64,000 bases of DNA from Lantana camara (GCA_037501455.1 CM074862.1:83692001-83756000); one strand, 5' to 3'; numbered from the stretch's first letter, positions 1 to 12,296 are shown. Numbers and translations: made by a program. The notes: generated by a model not told the origin, from the sequence alone.

Positions 1-2
1 AA

Positions 3-1979
3 AAGTTTGCTCTCGCAGTAGTCCATGCTTCCCGTAAACTTCGACCCTACTTCCAAGCGCATCCCATCGTAGTCCTCACCAATCAGCCATTAAAGACCGT
101 CATGGACAAACCAGAAGTCTCAGGTCGACTCACGAAGTGGACAATCGAGCTCGGACAATTCGAGGTAACATATCGACCCCGGGTGGCATACCAGGCCCAG
201 ATCTTAACCGATTTCTTGGTTGAGAAAGGCCCGCACTCGACGACAAAGGGTGACCCAACCGTTTGGACCCTTTCGGTCGATGGCTCCTCAACCGCTTCCG
301 CGGGGGGGGGGGGCGGGGTATCCCTGGTCAGCACAAATGGCCAACAGGTCGAATACGCCATCGCCCTCGAGTATCCTGCAACAAACAATGAGGCTGAGTA
401 CGAAGCTCTTTTAGCGGGCTTGAGAATTGCGAAAATGCAGAACATAAAAAAACTTCGAGCTTTAACCGACTCACAACTGGTTGCTAGCCAAGTCAAGGGC
501 GAATACGAGGCTCGAGAGGAGTCTATGGTCAAATATCTCGCCTTGGCCAAAAGGGCAATCACTGAATTTGATGAATTCGAGATCTCCCAAATTTCTCGAG
601 AAGAAAACGGTCGAGCCGACGCCCTTTCTAGATTTGCCAGTGGTTCGCTCGGCACCCAGGATCGGACCATCACCTTCATGACCTCATCAGCTCGGTCGAT
701 AGATCACACTCCACCCGAAGTCAACTCCATCGATGCAACTGAGCCGTGTTGGCTCGATAACATCGTCTTGTACCTTCAAAATGGCATCTTACCCGAGGAT
801 TTGACCGAAGCAAGGAGACTCAAGCAACGCGCGCTGAGTTATACGCTGGACCAGGAGGGTCGTCTGTACAAACGTTCATTCATCGGTCCGACTAAACGGT
901 GCCTCCGACCATCCCAGGGTCAAGAAGTTTTAGCCGAAATCCATGAGGGATCCTGTGGGAATCATGCCGGGGGGCGGTCTCTAGCCCTAAAGGTATCTCG
1001 CTCTGGATTCTTCTGGCCTAACCTACGCAAGGATGCACTCGAATTTGTGAGGAAATGCGATCGTTGCCAGAGGCATGCCAATTTGACCCTTCAGCACCCC
1101 GCACACATGATTCCGATCGAGTCATGCTGGCCCTTTGAGCAATGGGGAATCGACATAATTGGACCCTTTCCGATATCAACTCGACAAAGGCAGTTCATCA
1201 TTGTGGCGATCGATTATTTTTCTAAATGGGTCGAGGCTTTGGCAGTCGCAAAGATTACTTTCTACTCCTTACAGGACTTCCTCTGGAAGCACATCATCAC
1301 TAGATTTGGAGTACCTCGAGTCATAGTATGCGATAATGGACCACAGTTCCGAAGTTCAAGATTTAGAGCCTATTGCTCCGACTTTAAGATCGATCAGAGA
1401 TTCACTTCAGTCGGACATCCCCAGGCCAACGGTCAAGTCGAGGTTACCAATCGAACCATCATACAAAATCTATGTACGCGACTCGAAGCAAAGAAGAGCC
1501 ATTGGGTCGATGAACTGGAAGGCGTCCTTTGGGCATATCGAACCACTCCTCGAATCCCCACGGGCCAGACACCTTTCGCCATGGTATATGGCTCGGAGGC
1601 CGTGATTCCGGCTGAGGTTATACATCAATCTCCCCGAGTGGCTCACTTCCAGCATGGTCGGAATAAGGAACTAAGAGCTTTCGATCTTGACACGATAAAC
1701 GAAACTCGAGAAAAAGGCAACATGAAGATGCAGCAGTATCGAGCCACGACTGCTCGGGCATACAATAAAAACCTACGACCTCTCCACTTTCAAGTCGGGG
1801 ATTTGGTCCTCAAAAGGGTTGACGTTACTAAACACGTAGGAAAGCTCGATGCTAATTGGGAAGGACCCTACCGTGTCGTCGAAATAGGCAAAAATTGGGC
1901 GTATCATCTCGAGGATCTCGATGGGATACCGTTACCTCGATCATGGAATGCTCACAACTTGAAGAAATATTACTTGTGA
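3..1979 (+). CDS. pol: Ty3/gypsy pol C-terminal part: RNase H, second RNase H, integrase (5' truncated by window)
   Basis: The frame is open from base 3, so the protein starts upstream of the window. It begins with the tail of the RT-linked RNase H (KFALAVVHASRKLRPYF). A second RNase H follows at about nt 255-640, with acidic residues in the VDGSS, NNEAEYEA and TDSQL blocks and ENGRADALS at its end. Integrase has an HHCC zinc finger at nt 938-1080 (HEGSCGNHAGG, then KCDRCQ) and a DDE core: D in GIDIIGP (nt about 1153), D in CDNGPQF (nt about 1332), E in NGQVEV (nt about 1440). The C-terminal GKLDANWEGPYRV block is normal for plant gypsy integrases; no chromodomain is seen. The frame has no internal stop to 1979, so this half of pol looks intact. 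A poly-G run at nt 301-312 encodes the Gly run in the second RNase H. Confidence 0.9.
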   Translation, partial: KFALAVVHASRKLRPYFQAHPIVVLTNQPLKTVMDKPEVSGRLTKWTIELGQFEVTYRPRVAYQAQILTDFLVEKGPHSTTKGDPTVWTLSVDGSSTASAGGGGGVSLVSTNGQQVEYAIALEYPATNNEAEYEALLAGLRIAKMQNIKKLRALTDSQLVASQVKGEYEAREESMVKYLALAKRAITEFDEFEISQISREENGRADALSRFASGSLGTQDRTITFMTSSARSIDHTPPEVNSIDATEPCWLDNIVLYLQNGILPEDLTEARRLKQRALSYTLDQEGRLYKRSFIGPTKRCLRPSQGQEVLAEIHEGSCGNHAGGRSLALKVSRSGFFWPNLRKDALEFVRKCDRCQRHANLTLQHPAHMIPIESCWPFEQWGIDIIGPFPISTRQRQFIIVAIDYFSKWVEALAVAKITFYSLQDFLWKHIITRFGVPRVIVCDNGPQFRSSRFRAYCSDFKIDQRFTSVGHPQANGQVEVTNRTIIQNLCTRLEAKKSHWVDELEGVLWAYRTTPRIPTGQTPFAMVYGSEAVIPAEVIHQSPRVAHFQHGRNKELRAFDLDTINETREKGNMKMQQYRATTARAYNKNLRPLHFQVGDLVLKRVDVTKHVGKLDANWEGPYRVVEIGKNWAYHLEDLDGIPLPRSWNAHNLKKYYL

Positions 1980-2498
1980 TTAATCGGTGTAATTTCTTTT
2001 GGTCAACTAAACACAATATGTAAATTTTCTGGTCGATTAATCGATAGAGCATTCTCCTGCCTTTTTAACAACCATGTTATTCGATCATATACTTGTGATT
2101 ATACGATGCCCGTACTAATTTCTTGTATACTTCGAAAGATTAGAGCAACTTGCCTTGATATCTTCTCGATCATTATTTTCGATTAACATAAAAAGTTAAA
2201 CGCCCAAAAAGCTCGAGAAAACACGTACAAAACCCAGAAGAGAACTTGCATAATGTATTTAAAAAAGGAAAGTCTACATCGATCACAATTCTTCGATCAT
2301 AACCTTACAAATTTGGATTTTACAAATGGGAGCAACAAACGCTCGGATTCCTACCTATTTACACATGAATCCCGAGCCAACAACTACTAAAGTCCGACCC
2401 CAACAGTCGGAACTTTGAAAATTGAATTCCCCTTGGCCAGAGACCTCCGAGTACGAAGATAGGGCTAGTCCATTCTCTCCGACTCAATCCTCGACCGC

Positions 2499-5120
2499 TC
2501 AGGATCCGGTCCCCTCATCGATTGGAACGATGGCCCCCTCCCCAAAGTACTCTGGGCACATATCTTTAGGATCGAAGGAAGCATCAAGGTCGAGCTCTTC
2601 CGTGACTACGTTGTCTGGTTCCCCCGCCGCTCTAGATCGAGCCAACTTCACGGCAAAGCCAAACTCGTCGTTGTCCCAGTTTGGCTCGGGAGTAGGAGGT
2701 CGAGTGACCGGTTCAACTGGACGAGGATCATCTTGATATAGGCCGACCTTTTCTTGATCATAGTCGAACGGAAGATACTTAGCTGCTTGCACTTGAGCCA
2801 AGCACAAATTGAAGCCCTCCTCGACGTCTTTGAAGCTCGCGATCGACACGGCCTTCTCGTAAGCCTTAGACTTCATGAATCTGTAAACGCCTCGACGCTC
2901 GAGGTCGTTCACAGATTCAGCTAATCCCCTCTTGCATCGATCCAGGGCTAGCTTAGCGCCCTTCCTCTCTCCCTCCATCAGGCCGCGAGTCCTCGCGTCA
3001 GCCTCTTCCTGAATTGACCTAGCTACCCGATCCTCCGCCACCTTCAGTTTCTTCTCGACCTCAGAGAGATTTGTTATGGCGTCCAAGAGATCGTGGTCGA
3101 GTTTTTCCTTGTCCTTGGTGGCCTCGGCCAACTTCTTATCCTTCTCCTCCAGCTCGAGCCTCATCGTCTCAACCTGCCGCTCGGCTTTCGCCCTCAATTG
3201 CCGATGAACCCATCCTCTTCGAGCCACTTGAAAGAAGTCCTGGCCCATCTGCAAGATATCATTGATCATCAGAAACCTTAACCATACACAGAAAATAATT
3301 TCTACAGGCACTTACGACAAAATATTTCTGGACCCAAGACGCTTCGATCTCGTCGTCGGAGAGCGCCATCCTTTCTTTTTGATCGACCGTTGTCTGGATC
3401 GAACTGTAAAGAGCCCCGAGTGCCTGGTAGTCTTTAGGGGCAGTTCCGACCCGTCTGGGCTCGCCTCTCTCGTTGACACTTGCAAGGCCGCACGGGAAAT
3501 GGGGTTTCTCGAGGATCGGGTAGTCGAAGAACAACTTCTTCTCTTCTTCGCTCGATTTCCACGGCACCGCGCTCGAGGATCCCGCGCCAGGCCTTCGCAC
3601 TCCCGCCAAAATGCTGGCCACGTTTCGAGGCACTATTGCCCCTCGACCCTGGTTCGGAGGGGTCGAGTAGGCTCCAACCTGGACCTCAACAATCGGCCCA
3701 AGCGCCGGTCGAGTAGGCTCTTCTCTCGACCTATATTCTTATCGGCCCCGACCCCAGACTTTGCCTGGCCCTTAGTTTTTTGCTTTTTTGCCTGGGGGGC
3801 TCCATGGTCCTCGACCCCCGATGGAGTTCGCCCCCTCTTCTCGGGAGCGTCATTGGTCCTCATCGCAAGAACCCCAGGCAGAGCCCCGATCGTCGCATCG
3901 GTCGAGGCAACAGTCTCCGCTTGGGTAGGAGGGGGCATTTTCTTCTTCTCGGCCGCTTTCTTCAGCTCGGCCATCTCCTTCCTTCTGGCGTTCAGAGCAG
4001 CCGACATGATGTATTGCTCTGCACAGAAAAGGCACTTGATTATGAAAATAACCAAACAAGGAGGAAAACAACAACAAACAAATAGCAGAGATGCCTCGAG
4101 GGATTCGTTCGGAATACCAGGGTCGAAGTGCTTTTCACTCCCGGCGCGAGCCCCAGCTCGATCAATGGTTGAGGAGCAACCATATCCTCCGACTCCACAC
4201 TTCCCATCCTCCTCAAGGCCGCCATCAAAGTGTTTGGCCAACCCGGATGCCCCCTCGGGAGGTCCGATCGAGAAACCCAGCTCCATCCCGGATATTTTAG
4301 GCCGGGCCAACCCTTTTCACTCTCGATGAAAACAAATCTCTGCTTCCATCCTTTACCGTTCGATGAAGTAGGCGACCTAACGATCCGATAATTACTCTTC
4401 GATTGCAGTTGGATATACCCCGGGCCAGACTTCGAGGTCTCGGTCGTCAATCCGGCTTGGAAGATCTCGGAAATGCAGTAAATGTTGACCTTCATTCCCA
4501 AGCACCTCAACAAAGCCCTCAATCCGTTTACCATGGCGTAAGAATTGGGCATCAACTGCAATGGACTAATCCTAAGGGTATTGAAGAAGTAAACCATCTC
4601 CTCGGGAATGGGCACCCTAAACCCATTTTTGACCGCCAAGTAGTTGATCGCGATACAGTTAGGCGGCGGGTCGGTCATGCGATCTCCTGACTGGGGCCTT
4701 ATCACTCGATAACCCCCGTACTCCGGAGCCCCCCCAAACAACCATTTCTGGACCTCTCCAAGTTTGTCCTCGGATATCGAACAGGTAATGGCTCGGGGGG
4801 TCATTCTGTAGCCAACCCTCTGGTTCTAAATTCTCCACCTCCTCATCCTCTTCTTCCTCTTCTAGTCGACCTGAGGTCGACGTCACCTCTCCTTGCTCCC
4901 GAGGTACTACCACCTCTGTTGTCTCATCCTCGGACAAAGGCTCAGAAACCTCTACGACCTCGACGAACTCATCCCTCCCCTGGGGATTCGTCGACCTAGT
5001 CTCCATGGTCTCTCCCGAATCCGATGTCGAACTCGACCCAGATGTGTCCGAGCTCGAACTCGCACTCGCGGTCGCCACTCCCTTCCCTCTGGGGCCGGTC
5101 TCCGCTCGATTTGTCGACAT
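2499..5120 (-). pseudogene. Antisense ORF of Tat element (putative gypsy-type transposon protein), frame-broken
   Basis: Long coding-like blocks lie on the strand opposite pol, between pol and the 3' LTR. A likely start is the ATG at 5120 (MSTNRAETG), followed by an acidic Ser/Glu-rich stretch. A globular block at about 4804-4300 contains FRVPIPEEMVYFFNTLRISP and resembles the plant 'putative gypsy type transposon' domain (Transposase_28). Lys-rich linkers follow, then a coiled coil (about 3180-2900, LELEEKDKKLAEATKDKEKL). A clean phase-0 GT-AG intron spans 3249-3315 on the minus strand (GTAAGTG to TTGCAG). A possible acceptor lies near 4035. Frames break at the C-run near 4796-4801 and again between about 3640 and 3720. 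Either these are mutations or further small introns exist. Antisense ORFs of this type are described for Tat elements; their function is unknown. Confidence 0.6.
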
Positions 5121-5486
5121 CCTACAGTGGTTGACAAAAACCTCGTTTTTATGGTGTAGTTCGGATACGAACAAATCGAGAGAGAGGAAGCCTTCGAAGA
5201 GGGAAGTGGTACACCTCTCCCTCGAAGCGATCGAAAACAAAAATAAAAAGCACAGAGAAAGAAAATCCAACAACAGATCGGAAATATTACCTTTTATTTT
5301 CCGAAGATTCGAACAATCCTCTTATAAAGCAAGCGACCCCGAAATTCGACACACAAAGGACTCTTTATCGATCGAGGATGGCTCGAAACTCTCTTCAGTT
5401 TTCTTTCGCAAAAGTAACAAATGGATTTACAGAGGGAACTATTTATAGGGATAAAAATGGGCGGGAATCGAGAAGATGAAACGGCG

Positions 5487-6140
5487 TGATGATTATAGCG
5501 GGTCCCACTCTTGGGATTTGAAACGCCGCTGCCACGTCAGCCCTAGCAGACGACGTTTCGGGGGGCTTATGACGTGGCACGTACCCGCTGTCGATCTAAG
5601 CCAATCACCTTGCCCCACGTGCATGATCGGAGGTCAAATCTCGCTCGGAGATCACCTTTCGACCATCCAACTCAGAGGCTCATTTACCCCGCGAGAATTA
5701 CCGCCCAGGAATGTCGACCTAAATGCTCGAACCAACCGGACCGTTGCGATCGACCCATAAACTCCGATTGACCAGCGCATTATTCCACTAGCGTAGTGGC
5801 CGACCGAGCATTTAATGCACGCCCTTAATGGGGCACCTGTCAGCTCCCCGCGCCGCCACGTCGAGGCAGTAACTTCTCTTTCCTCTCTGTATAAATACCC
5901 CCTCCTCATTTATTGCACGGTAAGTTTTTCCACCTAACACTTTTCACCACTCAATCTTTTCGATCATCTTTACCGATCTTGACTTGAGCGTCGGAGTGCC
6001 AACCCGGGTCTCACACCCATCTTCCCCGAGTTGGCCTCGGAGCTTACGTTTGTCGATCGTTGCAGAAGTCGAGCAGTCAGACGGCCGTTTCCCCCACTAA
6101 CAAATAGAGTGATCGCGTCAGATCTCTTGATCGATCATCA
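5487..6140 (+). repeat. 3' LTR of the Tat-like element (boundaries inferred)
   Basis: The segment opens TGATGAT and closes ATCATCA, a 7-bp terminal inverted repeat of the TG...CA type. It contains a TATA box and the ACTTGAGCGTCGGAGTG block that I associate with LTRs of this lineage. No second LTR is in the window, so the boundaries rest only on the terminal inverted repeat; an alternative 3' end is the CA at 6101-6102. Confidence 0.5.
5890..5897 (+). promoter_or_regulatory. TATA box of the Tat LTR
   Basis: TATAAATA in a CT-rich context, inside the LTR and about 250 bp from its 3' end, the usual place for the LTR promoter. Transcription is expected to start roughly 30 bp downstream. Confidence 0.55.
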
Positions 6141-6364
6141 AGCGGAGATTTTTTGGCACGATCAGATATAATTGACACAAATTATTGAATAAATCTGGCG
6201 AGCATGTGAAACGTGTCCTCATGGCAATTCCGACACTAGCTTCTGATCTCAATGCAAGCCATGCCACAAACAGAATTTGAATGAGTCGCAACTATTGAAA
6301 AATAAATTGACGAAAAATAAAAGGCAAATAAATCGTGAGAGTTGAGTTGCTGACTGTATGATGT

Positions 6365-6646
6365 TTGTTGGCTTGGTGCATTTCTGCACAAACCGTTCTT
6401 CTTGTGAAAAGCGTGATTCTCGGAATTTGTCCCATAGCACTTGTAGTAGCTGGGATCTTGGCTTTTTTTGTCCATGTTTGCTTCTTCATCAGCGTCGAAA
6501 ACAAGCGGCATCAGCTACTGCAACTTTCTCTGGAATCACAGGGAAGAGGCTTGGATGGAGCATTGGAGAGGACCATCACGAACTCCCTCCGTCTGACCGA
6601 GAATTGCCGAATCAAAGTGATGCCGAGCAGAACAGAAAGAGCTTGA
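6365..6646 (+). CDS. Unrecognised 93-codon ORF with a hydrophobic segment
   Basis: I do not recognise this. It lies in unique-looking sequence (6141-6859) between the Tat LTR and a hAT element. The translation has one long hydrophobic stretch (about residues 15-43, VILGICPIALVVAGILAFFVHVCFF) followed by a polar tail, as in a single-pass membrane protein. Several overlapping ORFs exist on both strands and none has a clear promoter, so it may be chance or a degraded exon. The rest of 6141-6859 shows nothing I can name. Confidence 0.2.
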   Translation: MLAWCISAQTVLLVKSVILGICPIALVVAGILAFFVHVCFFISVENKRHQLLQLSLESQGRGLDGALERTITNSLRLTENCRIKVMPSRTERA

Positions 6647-6867
6647 ATTCGTCCCTATATAGGCATAATTTCCAACTAATCTGGAAAACACTCAGTTGAA
6701 GGAAAAGGCAATCAAATCACGCAAATTCCGACAATATTATTTCACGTGGCTGCACATTAACACATTGCTGAAATCATGCAATTTACTGAGAGCAAATCAA
6801 TCAATTGAGGGCTTTGGTGGAGTCCACATAAATTAAAAAAGGAAAAAATGTTGCTAAAGGATGCTGC

Positions 6868-8999
6868 TAGGGCTGTCAACGGGTCGGACTCGGATCGGAT
6901 TCAAACTTTCCGAATCCGAACCCGGTAATGGAATTGACTTCCCGAATCCGAATCCGGATCCTATAGGATTCGGATTCGTCTGGATCAGATTCGGGAGTAA
7001 TCGGATCGGATTATCCGATAGAAAAACCCGACCCGAAGGGACAAATCGGAAAAATGAAAGGAGGTGAAATTTACAGGCACAACGGTGAGAGAGAGGATGG
7101 TGGGAAGCGCGACAAGGATGGAGCTATGGTGGAGATAGCAGGCTGGAGATGGGCGGATGTAGAAAAGAAAGAAAACGGACCCTTGGCGAGATGGAGAACG
7201 AAGGGTTGAAGCGAGGCAGCGGCGGCGTCTGAAAATGAAGGTGGCGAGGCGACGGTGGCGGATAGTGAAGGTGGCAAGGCAGCAGTGCTGGACATTGAAG
7301 ATGGTGAGGCGGCGCGGTTCATGGGGACTCAGATTTCATTTCATTTGAAGACGGCGGCTTTAATTGGGGCTTTGATAGGGTTATGCCGTTAGGGTTGTGT
7401 TGTTTTATTTATTTTTATTTATTTTTTTGAAAACAATATGCGTGCATTTTCACTTTATGGACTTTATTTTTTTTTATTATTTTTCTTTTTCAATTTATTC
7501 ATTCGGTTAATTAAATAAAAATTATAAGTGTATATATAATATATAGTATTTACATTACATAATGCACATGTATATATAATATTTAGTATATATGATTTAT
7601 ATATAATTCTGAGTAACTAATTAGTTGTGCAACGTAGTCAATTTAAGAATGATTTTGCTAAAAATCAAATTGGAATGGATTTATTTGCAATTTTCCAAAC
7701 CTAGAAGGGTAGATTGTATAATATTTTCATTTAAAGAGTCACGAGTTGTAATTACTCAATATCGCAGGAGTATAAATATAAAAAACCGAATTTATATTAT
7801 GTTATCAAACCACATATATTAGTAAAATATGTATTATTATGGCATATTATACATACGCATTTTATTCATAAGCCATGTATTACTAGCAACTTTGCACATT
7901 TGATATTTGTGCAACTAAAAAATTATTATTATTATATAAATATATTAAAATTAATTGTTTTATTAAATATATATTCCATAATTATATTTTTAATATAATC
8001 ACTAAATTATGATATATTTTTTTTTTTTTTGGTAAAAACTAAATTATGATAAATAAATGAATATGTAGCATAATATAATGTCATATTAGTTAAGAAGAGA
8101 AGTGATGAGAGAAAAAATAATAAAAGTTAAGAATACATGAGATAAAGCCAACCGAAATCAATAAATAAATAAATAAATAAGAAAATATTTTTAAAGTTCA
8201 AAAGATTAAATTTGGATCTCTGACTTAATATAATAGTATAAATAAAGATATAGACATACATAGTATCGAGTATATAATATATTTGATATTATTATTGAAA
8301 CAACAATAAATATGTAATATATGATATTATATTATATTCTTAAGTTGTTCGTATTTAAAAAAAAAAAATAAAGTGATATGTAACTTTGAAACCATAATTT
8401 ATATATATTCAAGATCTATAATATAATAGATATATATCATTATAACTCTGAAGTGATATGCACACATATGTATAGATATAATAGAAAAAATATATATAAT
8501 ATAAGTAATTAAATCTTATATTACGCATTCTAAATTACTTATAAGTTATAGTTTATATCATATATTATTTTTAAAATAAATATTATATCATGTAACAATC
8601 TACAAAATTATCATTTGTATGTACACTATAAGTTAAGTATGTTATATTAATGATGAAGTGGTTTAAAAGTTATATATATATAATATGAAACTATGATATA
8701 TTTTTAAGATTTACATTAATACACATATATGTGTGTCTATATATATATATAATTGGAACATAAATGAACAAAAACATTAATATTAGAATATATATACATA
8801 TATGAGAATATATATTTAAAATCGGATTCGGATCTTTAACGGATCGGACTGTATGATTCCATACCCGATCCACTTAATTCGGATTTCGAATACTTATAAT
8901 CGGATATGATCCATCGAATTTTTTTATCGGACGAATATACTAAAATCGGATCGGACTCGGATCGGACTCGGATTAAAATCCAACCCATTGACAGCCCTA
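6868..8999. mobile_element. Non-autonomous hAT element with perfect 8-bp TSD
   Basis: Terminal inverted repeats TAGGGCTGTCAACGGGT and ACCCATTGACAGCCCTA are flanked by identical GATGCTGC at 6860-6867 and 9000-9007. TAGGG termini with 8-bp duplications identify the hAT superfamily. Both ends carry subterminal clusters of CGGATCGGATTC-type repeats, probable transposase-binding sites. The interior is very AT-rich with no transposase ORF. A short Helitron lies inside (7883-8243). Confidence 0.85.
7883..8243 (-). mobile_element. Short Helitron-like element, minus strand
   Basis: On the minus strand the 3' end is CTAG followed by T, preceded by the hairpin TTGCACAAATATCAAATGTGCAA. The 5' end (near 8243) reads TTTATACTATTATATTAAG, one change from the TCTATACTATTATATTAAG start seen in better-preserved copies here. 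No coding capacity. Confidence 0.45.
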
Positions 9000-9263
9000 G
9001 ATGCTGCATCAGCGGCTGGTGGTGCTGCACAAACAAAAGGCCCACGTGAAGATTGCATCAAATTGAAAAATTATTGTTTTCAATCGGGCTCATTTGAAGC
9101 CCAATAAATAAAAAAATAATAATAATAATGAAATGTTGGGTTATTTGTGTCTCGGGCCAATTCAAATTTATTTGGACAGCCCACAAATTTTAAATCGAAA
9201 CGGGCCCAACACGAAGCCCGACGAATGTTCGACGCTCATTCCGAACCTTGAAGTAGAGGCATC

Positions 9264-10844
9264 TGTTGACACCGAAAATTAGAAGATAAATTATTAATTG
9301 GTGGCCCAAATAAATCGGCTATTAATTATTAATTTTGGTGATGAGTCCATAATAAATTTGAGTTTAAATATTTAATTCGGAATAAAAACTATGGACTTGT
9401 ATTCTTATCCTTAAATTAATTAAATATATTAATAAATGATCCATCAAATAAAATAAAGCCAACTTTAAGAAAAGTGGTCTTCAAGTTCAGACACAATCTC
9501 ATGAAGCCCAACAGAACAACCGAAAATGTATAAATAGAGTTTCCAAGTCAACACAACAAGTCATAAGTCACAATAGAAAAAAATAAGTCATCAAACTCCT
9601 AAGAACAAAAGGCATTCAAGCTCTCAAATCTTCGAGACATTGCCACTTGTAACCCCGAAGTAAAGATGTCAACTGGGCCGGGCTGGGCTAGCCCAGCCCA
9701 AGCCCGTCTAAGCCCGCTACAGTAACGGGCTGGGTTAGCCCGGGACCACCTTTGAAGTGGGCTGGGCCGGGCTGGGTTTGAATTAAATTATAGTGGCCCA
9801 GCTCAGCCCATGAACCCACAAATAATGGGCTGGGCCGGGCCTGGGCCGGTTCCAGACGAGCTGGGCCGAATGGGTTTGGTGGGTTTCGTCTATTAATTTT
9901 GATGGGCTAAATTTGTGGGTCAACTTTTCTTTTTTTTTTTATCCTTTTGTTATATTAAAATTTAAGATTCTTTTTACTTTATATTAATGATTTTTTATTT
10001 TATTACATTTATAAAATTGCAAGATTGCTTTTGTTTTGTTGTTTTGTTATTAAAATTTTCTCAAAGTTATTATTTATCTATGTAAGTTTATGTTATATTT
10101 CTATACCAAAAAAACATTTAAAGAGACATTAATACTTCATTCTATATTCTTAATAAATTACATATACAATAACCTAATGATTATATATAATTAATATAAT
10201 AATTGTTTCAATTTTATTACAAATGTGTAATGAAATAGCTAGTCCAAATTTATATAGATTGGACTTGTCTTATTTAATTTGTATTTGTAACTTTATAATT
10301 AAAATATTGGATTTGTATGAATGGGGCCAAGAAAAGAAAAAACAGAAAAAAGAACACATTGAATATACATTGAGAGATTTTGTGCTAAGGGAATAGCGGG
10401 CCTGGGCTGGGCCTGAGCTGGGCCTGGGTTACGGGCTGGTCCGGGCTGGTTATGGGTTTAAGTGGGCCTGTTCACGGGCTGGGCTGGGTTTTAGAATCAA
10501 ACCCAATAGGGGCCCAGCCTAATACCCCAAACCCAGCCCAGCCCGCCTCATAATATTCATGGGCTGGGCCTGGGCCGGTTCGAAGCCGGGCTGGGTCACG
10601 GGTTCGTGGGTTGGCCCGGCCCGTTTGACATCTTTACCCCGAAGTGTTGTCCATACAACTAGCCAACACTTCTGGTCAAATTCTACAAATTCAAACAAGT
10701 CCTACATTCGATTCAAGATCAAGTATCAAGCCCTCGAATCCACTAGTAGAGAAGAATCAGAGGATTTTACAGAGATTATATCAGTTTTTTTTTTTATATT
10801 AAATTAATAAATTTTTTATTTCACTATTTTCTTGTATTTTGCAT
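9264..10844 (+). repeat. LTR-like sequence interrupted by a hAT element
   Basis: Starts TGTTGACACC and contains a TATA box (TATAAATAG at 9529-9537) followed by a leader-like segment that resumes after the hAT insertion at 9661-10636. The end is uncertain (TTTTGCA near 10844) and no target duplication is seen. It could be a solo LTR or one end of a lost element. Confidence 0.35.
9661..10636. mobile_element. Non-autonomous hAT element, GGGCTGGGC-rich, perfect 8-bp TSD
   Basis: TAAAGATGTCAA and TTGACATCTTTA form the terminal inverted repeats, flanked by identical CCCCGAAG at 9653-9660 and 10637-10644. Both subterminal regions are dense in GGGCTGGGC/GCCCAGCCC words, with an AT-rich core. No transposase ORF. 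Superfamily from TSD length and repeat layout. Confidence 0.85.
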
Positions 10845-11114
10845 TCCTTTATGGCCGATCCAATGAAAATTTGAGTAAACAAAATGTCAAATGGAATATT
10901 CACTAAAAAGACCATTAGTGACGCAATATATCGCCAAATTAAAGAATTGAGATCGGACTGTACCAAATTATCATGTCTTAGATAAATCAAATTTACAGTA
11001 TGCATATGATTTTCAACATAAACAAATAATTCAATATGTTAATTCCAAAAATATGCATAAACATATCATGCATGATATTGAAACCAGCACTGCAAAGAAT
11101 CATATCCGAATAAA

Positions 11115-12097
11115 GGGATAATTACCAACCCCCCTGAGGTTTGACGTTATTACAGAATACCTCCTGAGGTTTCGGAAATTACGAACTCCCCCGTGAATAG
11201 TACACCCTCGCTTACAAATAGCACCGACCGTTAATTACACCGTTAAATTCAAATTTAAATTCCAAAAACCCCCTTAGGGGGTATATTGTAATTTTACTTC
11301 GAGTTTAATGATATAATTGTAATATTAGTTAATTTTGGATTTTTTGTATTTAAAAAGTTATTATTTAATTTAATATTTAATATTTTATCTATAAATATAA
11401 ATTGAATTAGATATTCCATGCATATTTATTTCTATAAAATATGATAAGTTATAAATTTCCTTTCATATTTATTTCTTAGTTTTAAATGTATTTTGTACAA
11501 GTCCATTTAAAGTTAATTTAAAATAATTTATTTGTAATTATAACAAATTTTCCCTCAAAATAAAAATTCATATAAAAAAACCCACACAAAGATCAACTAG
11601 TGCATTATCAATTTTTTTCCTCAAAATTAAAATCATAACAAATACACTAATATCAACAAATGCATTAGTAAATTCACAAAAATATCCGTCAGCCGTTTAA
11701 ATAATTATTTCAAACATTGAACATGTATGGTCAATATCTACAGAAAATATTAAGCATCCATAAACTGTAGGTATGAAATTAGTCTATCATAAAAATATTA
11801 AAATAACATTAAGTAGCATTTTATTAAAAAATAAATGCTAGGTAGATACAAAACTCAAGTACTTACATCAAACCCCCTTAACAAATTCAGTCCTTGCATT
11901 AGCCCCCTTACCTTTGGCTCTTTATTACATATACCCCCCCTGAGTTTCAACATAGTAGGGGTAAAATAGTAAATTTCACACAATCCGTTAAATTTAACGG
12001 AAGAGATAACAGCCCAAGGAGGAGTTCGTAATTTTCGAAACCTCAGGGGATATTCTGTAATAACACCAAACCTCAAGGGGGCGTTGGTAATTATCCC
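11115..12097. mobile_element. Mutator-like MITE with 9-bp TSD
   Basis: Long inverted arms of about 80 bp begin GGGATAATTACCAAC at the left and end GTTGGTAATTATCCC at the right. The flanks are CCGAATAAA (11106-11114) and CAGAATAAA (12098-12106), an 8/9 match, as expected of Mutator-like elements. The interior is AT-rich and non-coding. Confidence 0.75.
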
Positions 12098-12296
12098 CAG
12101 AATAAATACTAATACAGTATCAGAAAAATGATAAATTAGTACGTAAACTTCTCGTATATTCAAGGCACCAACATCAATTTGTCTTGAAGAATATCTGTCT
12201 TACTAATCTACGCATTACTCCTCCTAGGATAAGATTAAGAGATTTTAAAATCACTGATCGCACAATCATGAGAATCTCATTTCCAAAAAAAAAAAA

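Larger units (their letters stand above)
1..6140 (+). mobile_element. Ty3/gypsy LTR retrotransposon, Tat-like, 3' portion
   Basis: The 5' LTR, gag, protease and most of reverse transcriptase lie outside the window. What remains is, in order, the end of the RT-linked RNase H, a second archaeal-type RNase H, integrase, a long antisense ORF and the 3' LTR. A second RNase H plus an antisense ORF between integrase and the 3' LTR is the known layout of the Tat lineage (Retand/Ogre relatives). The element is more GC-rich than the surrounding AT-rich DNA. Lineage assignment is by family knowledge, not by a search. Confidence 0.85.

Noticed and set aside
2422..4329. Plus-strand ORFs at 2422-2736 and 3262-4329
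   Set aside because: They lie opposite the antisense retroelement ORF, which has the recognisable domain, coiled coil and splice sites; the plus-strand products are Ser/Pro/Arg-biased shadows.
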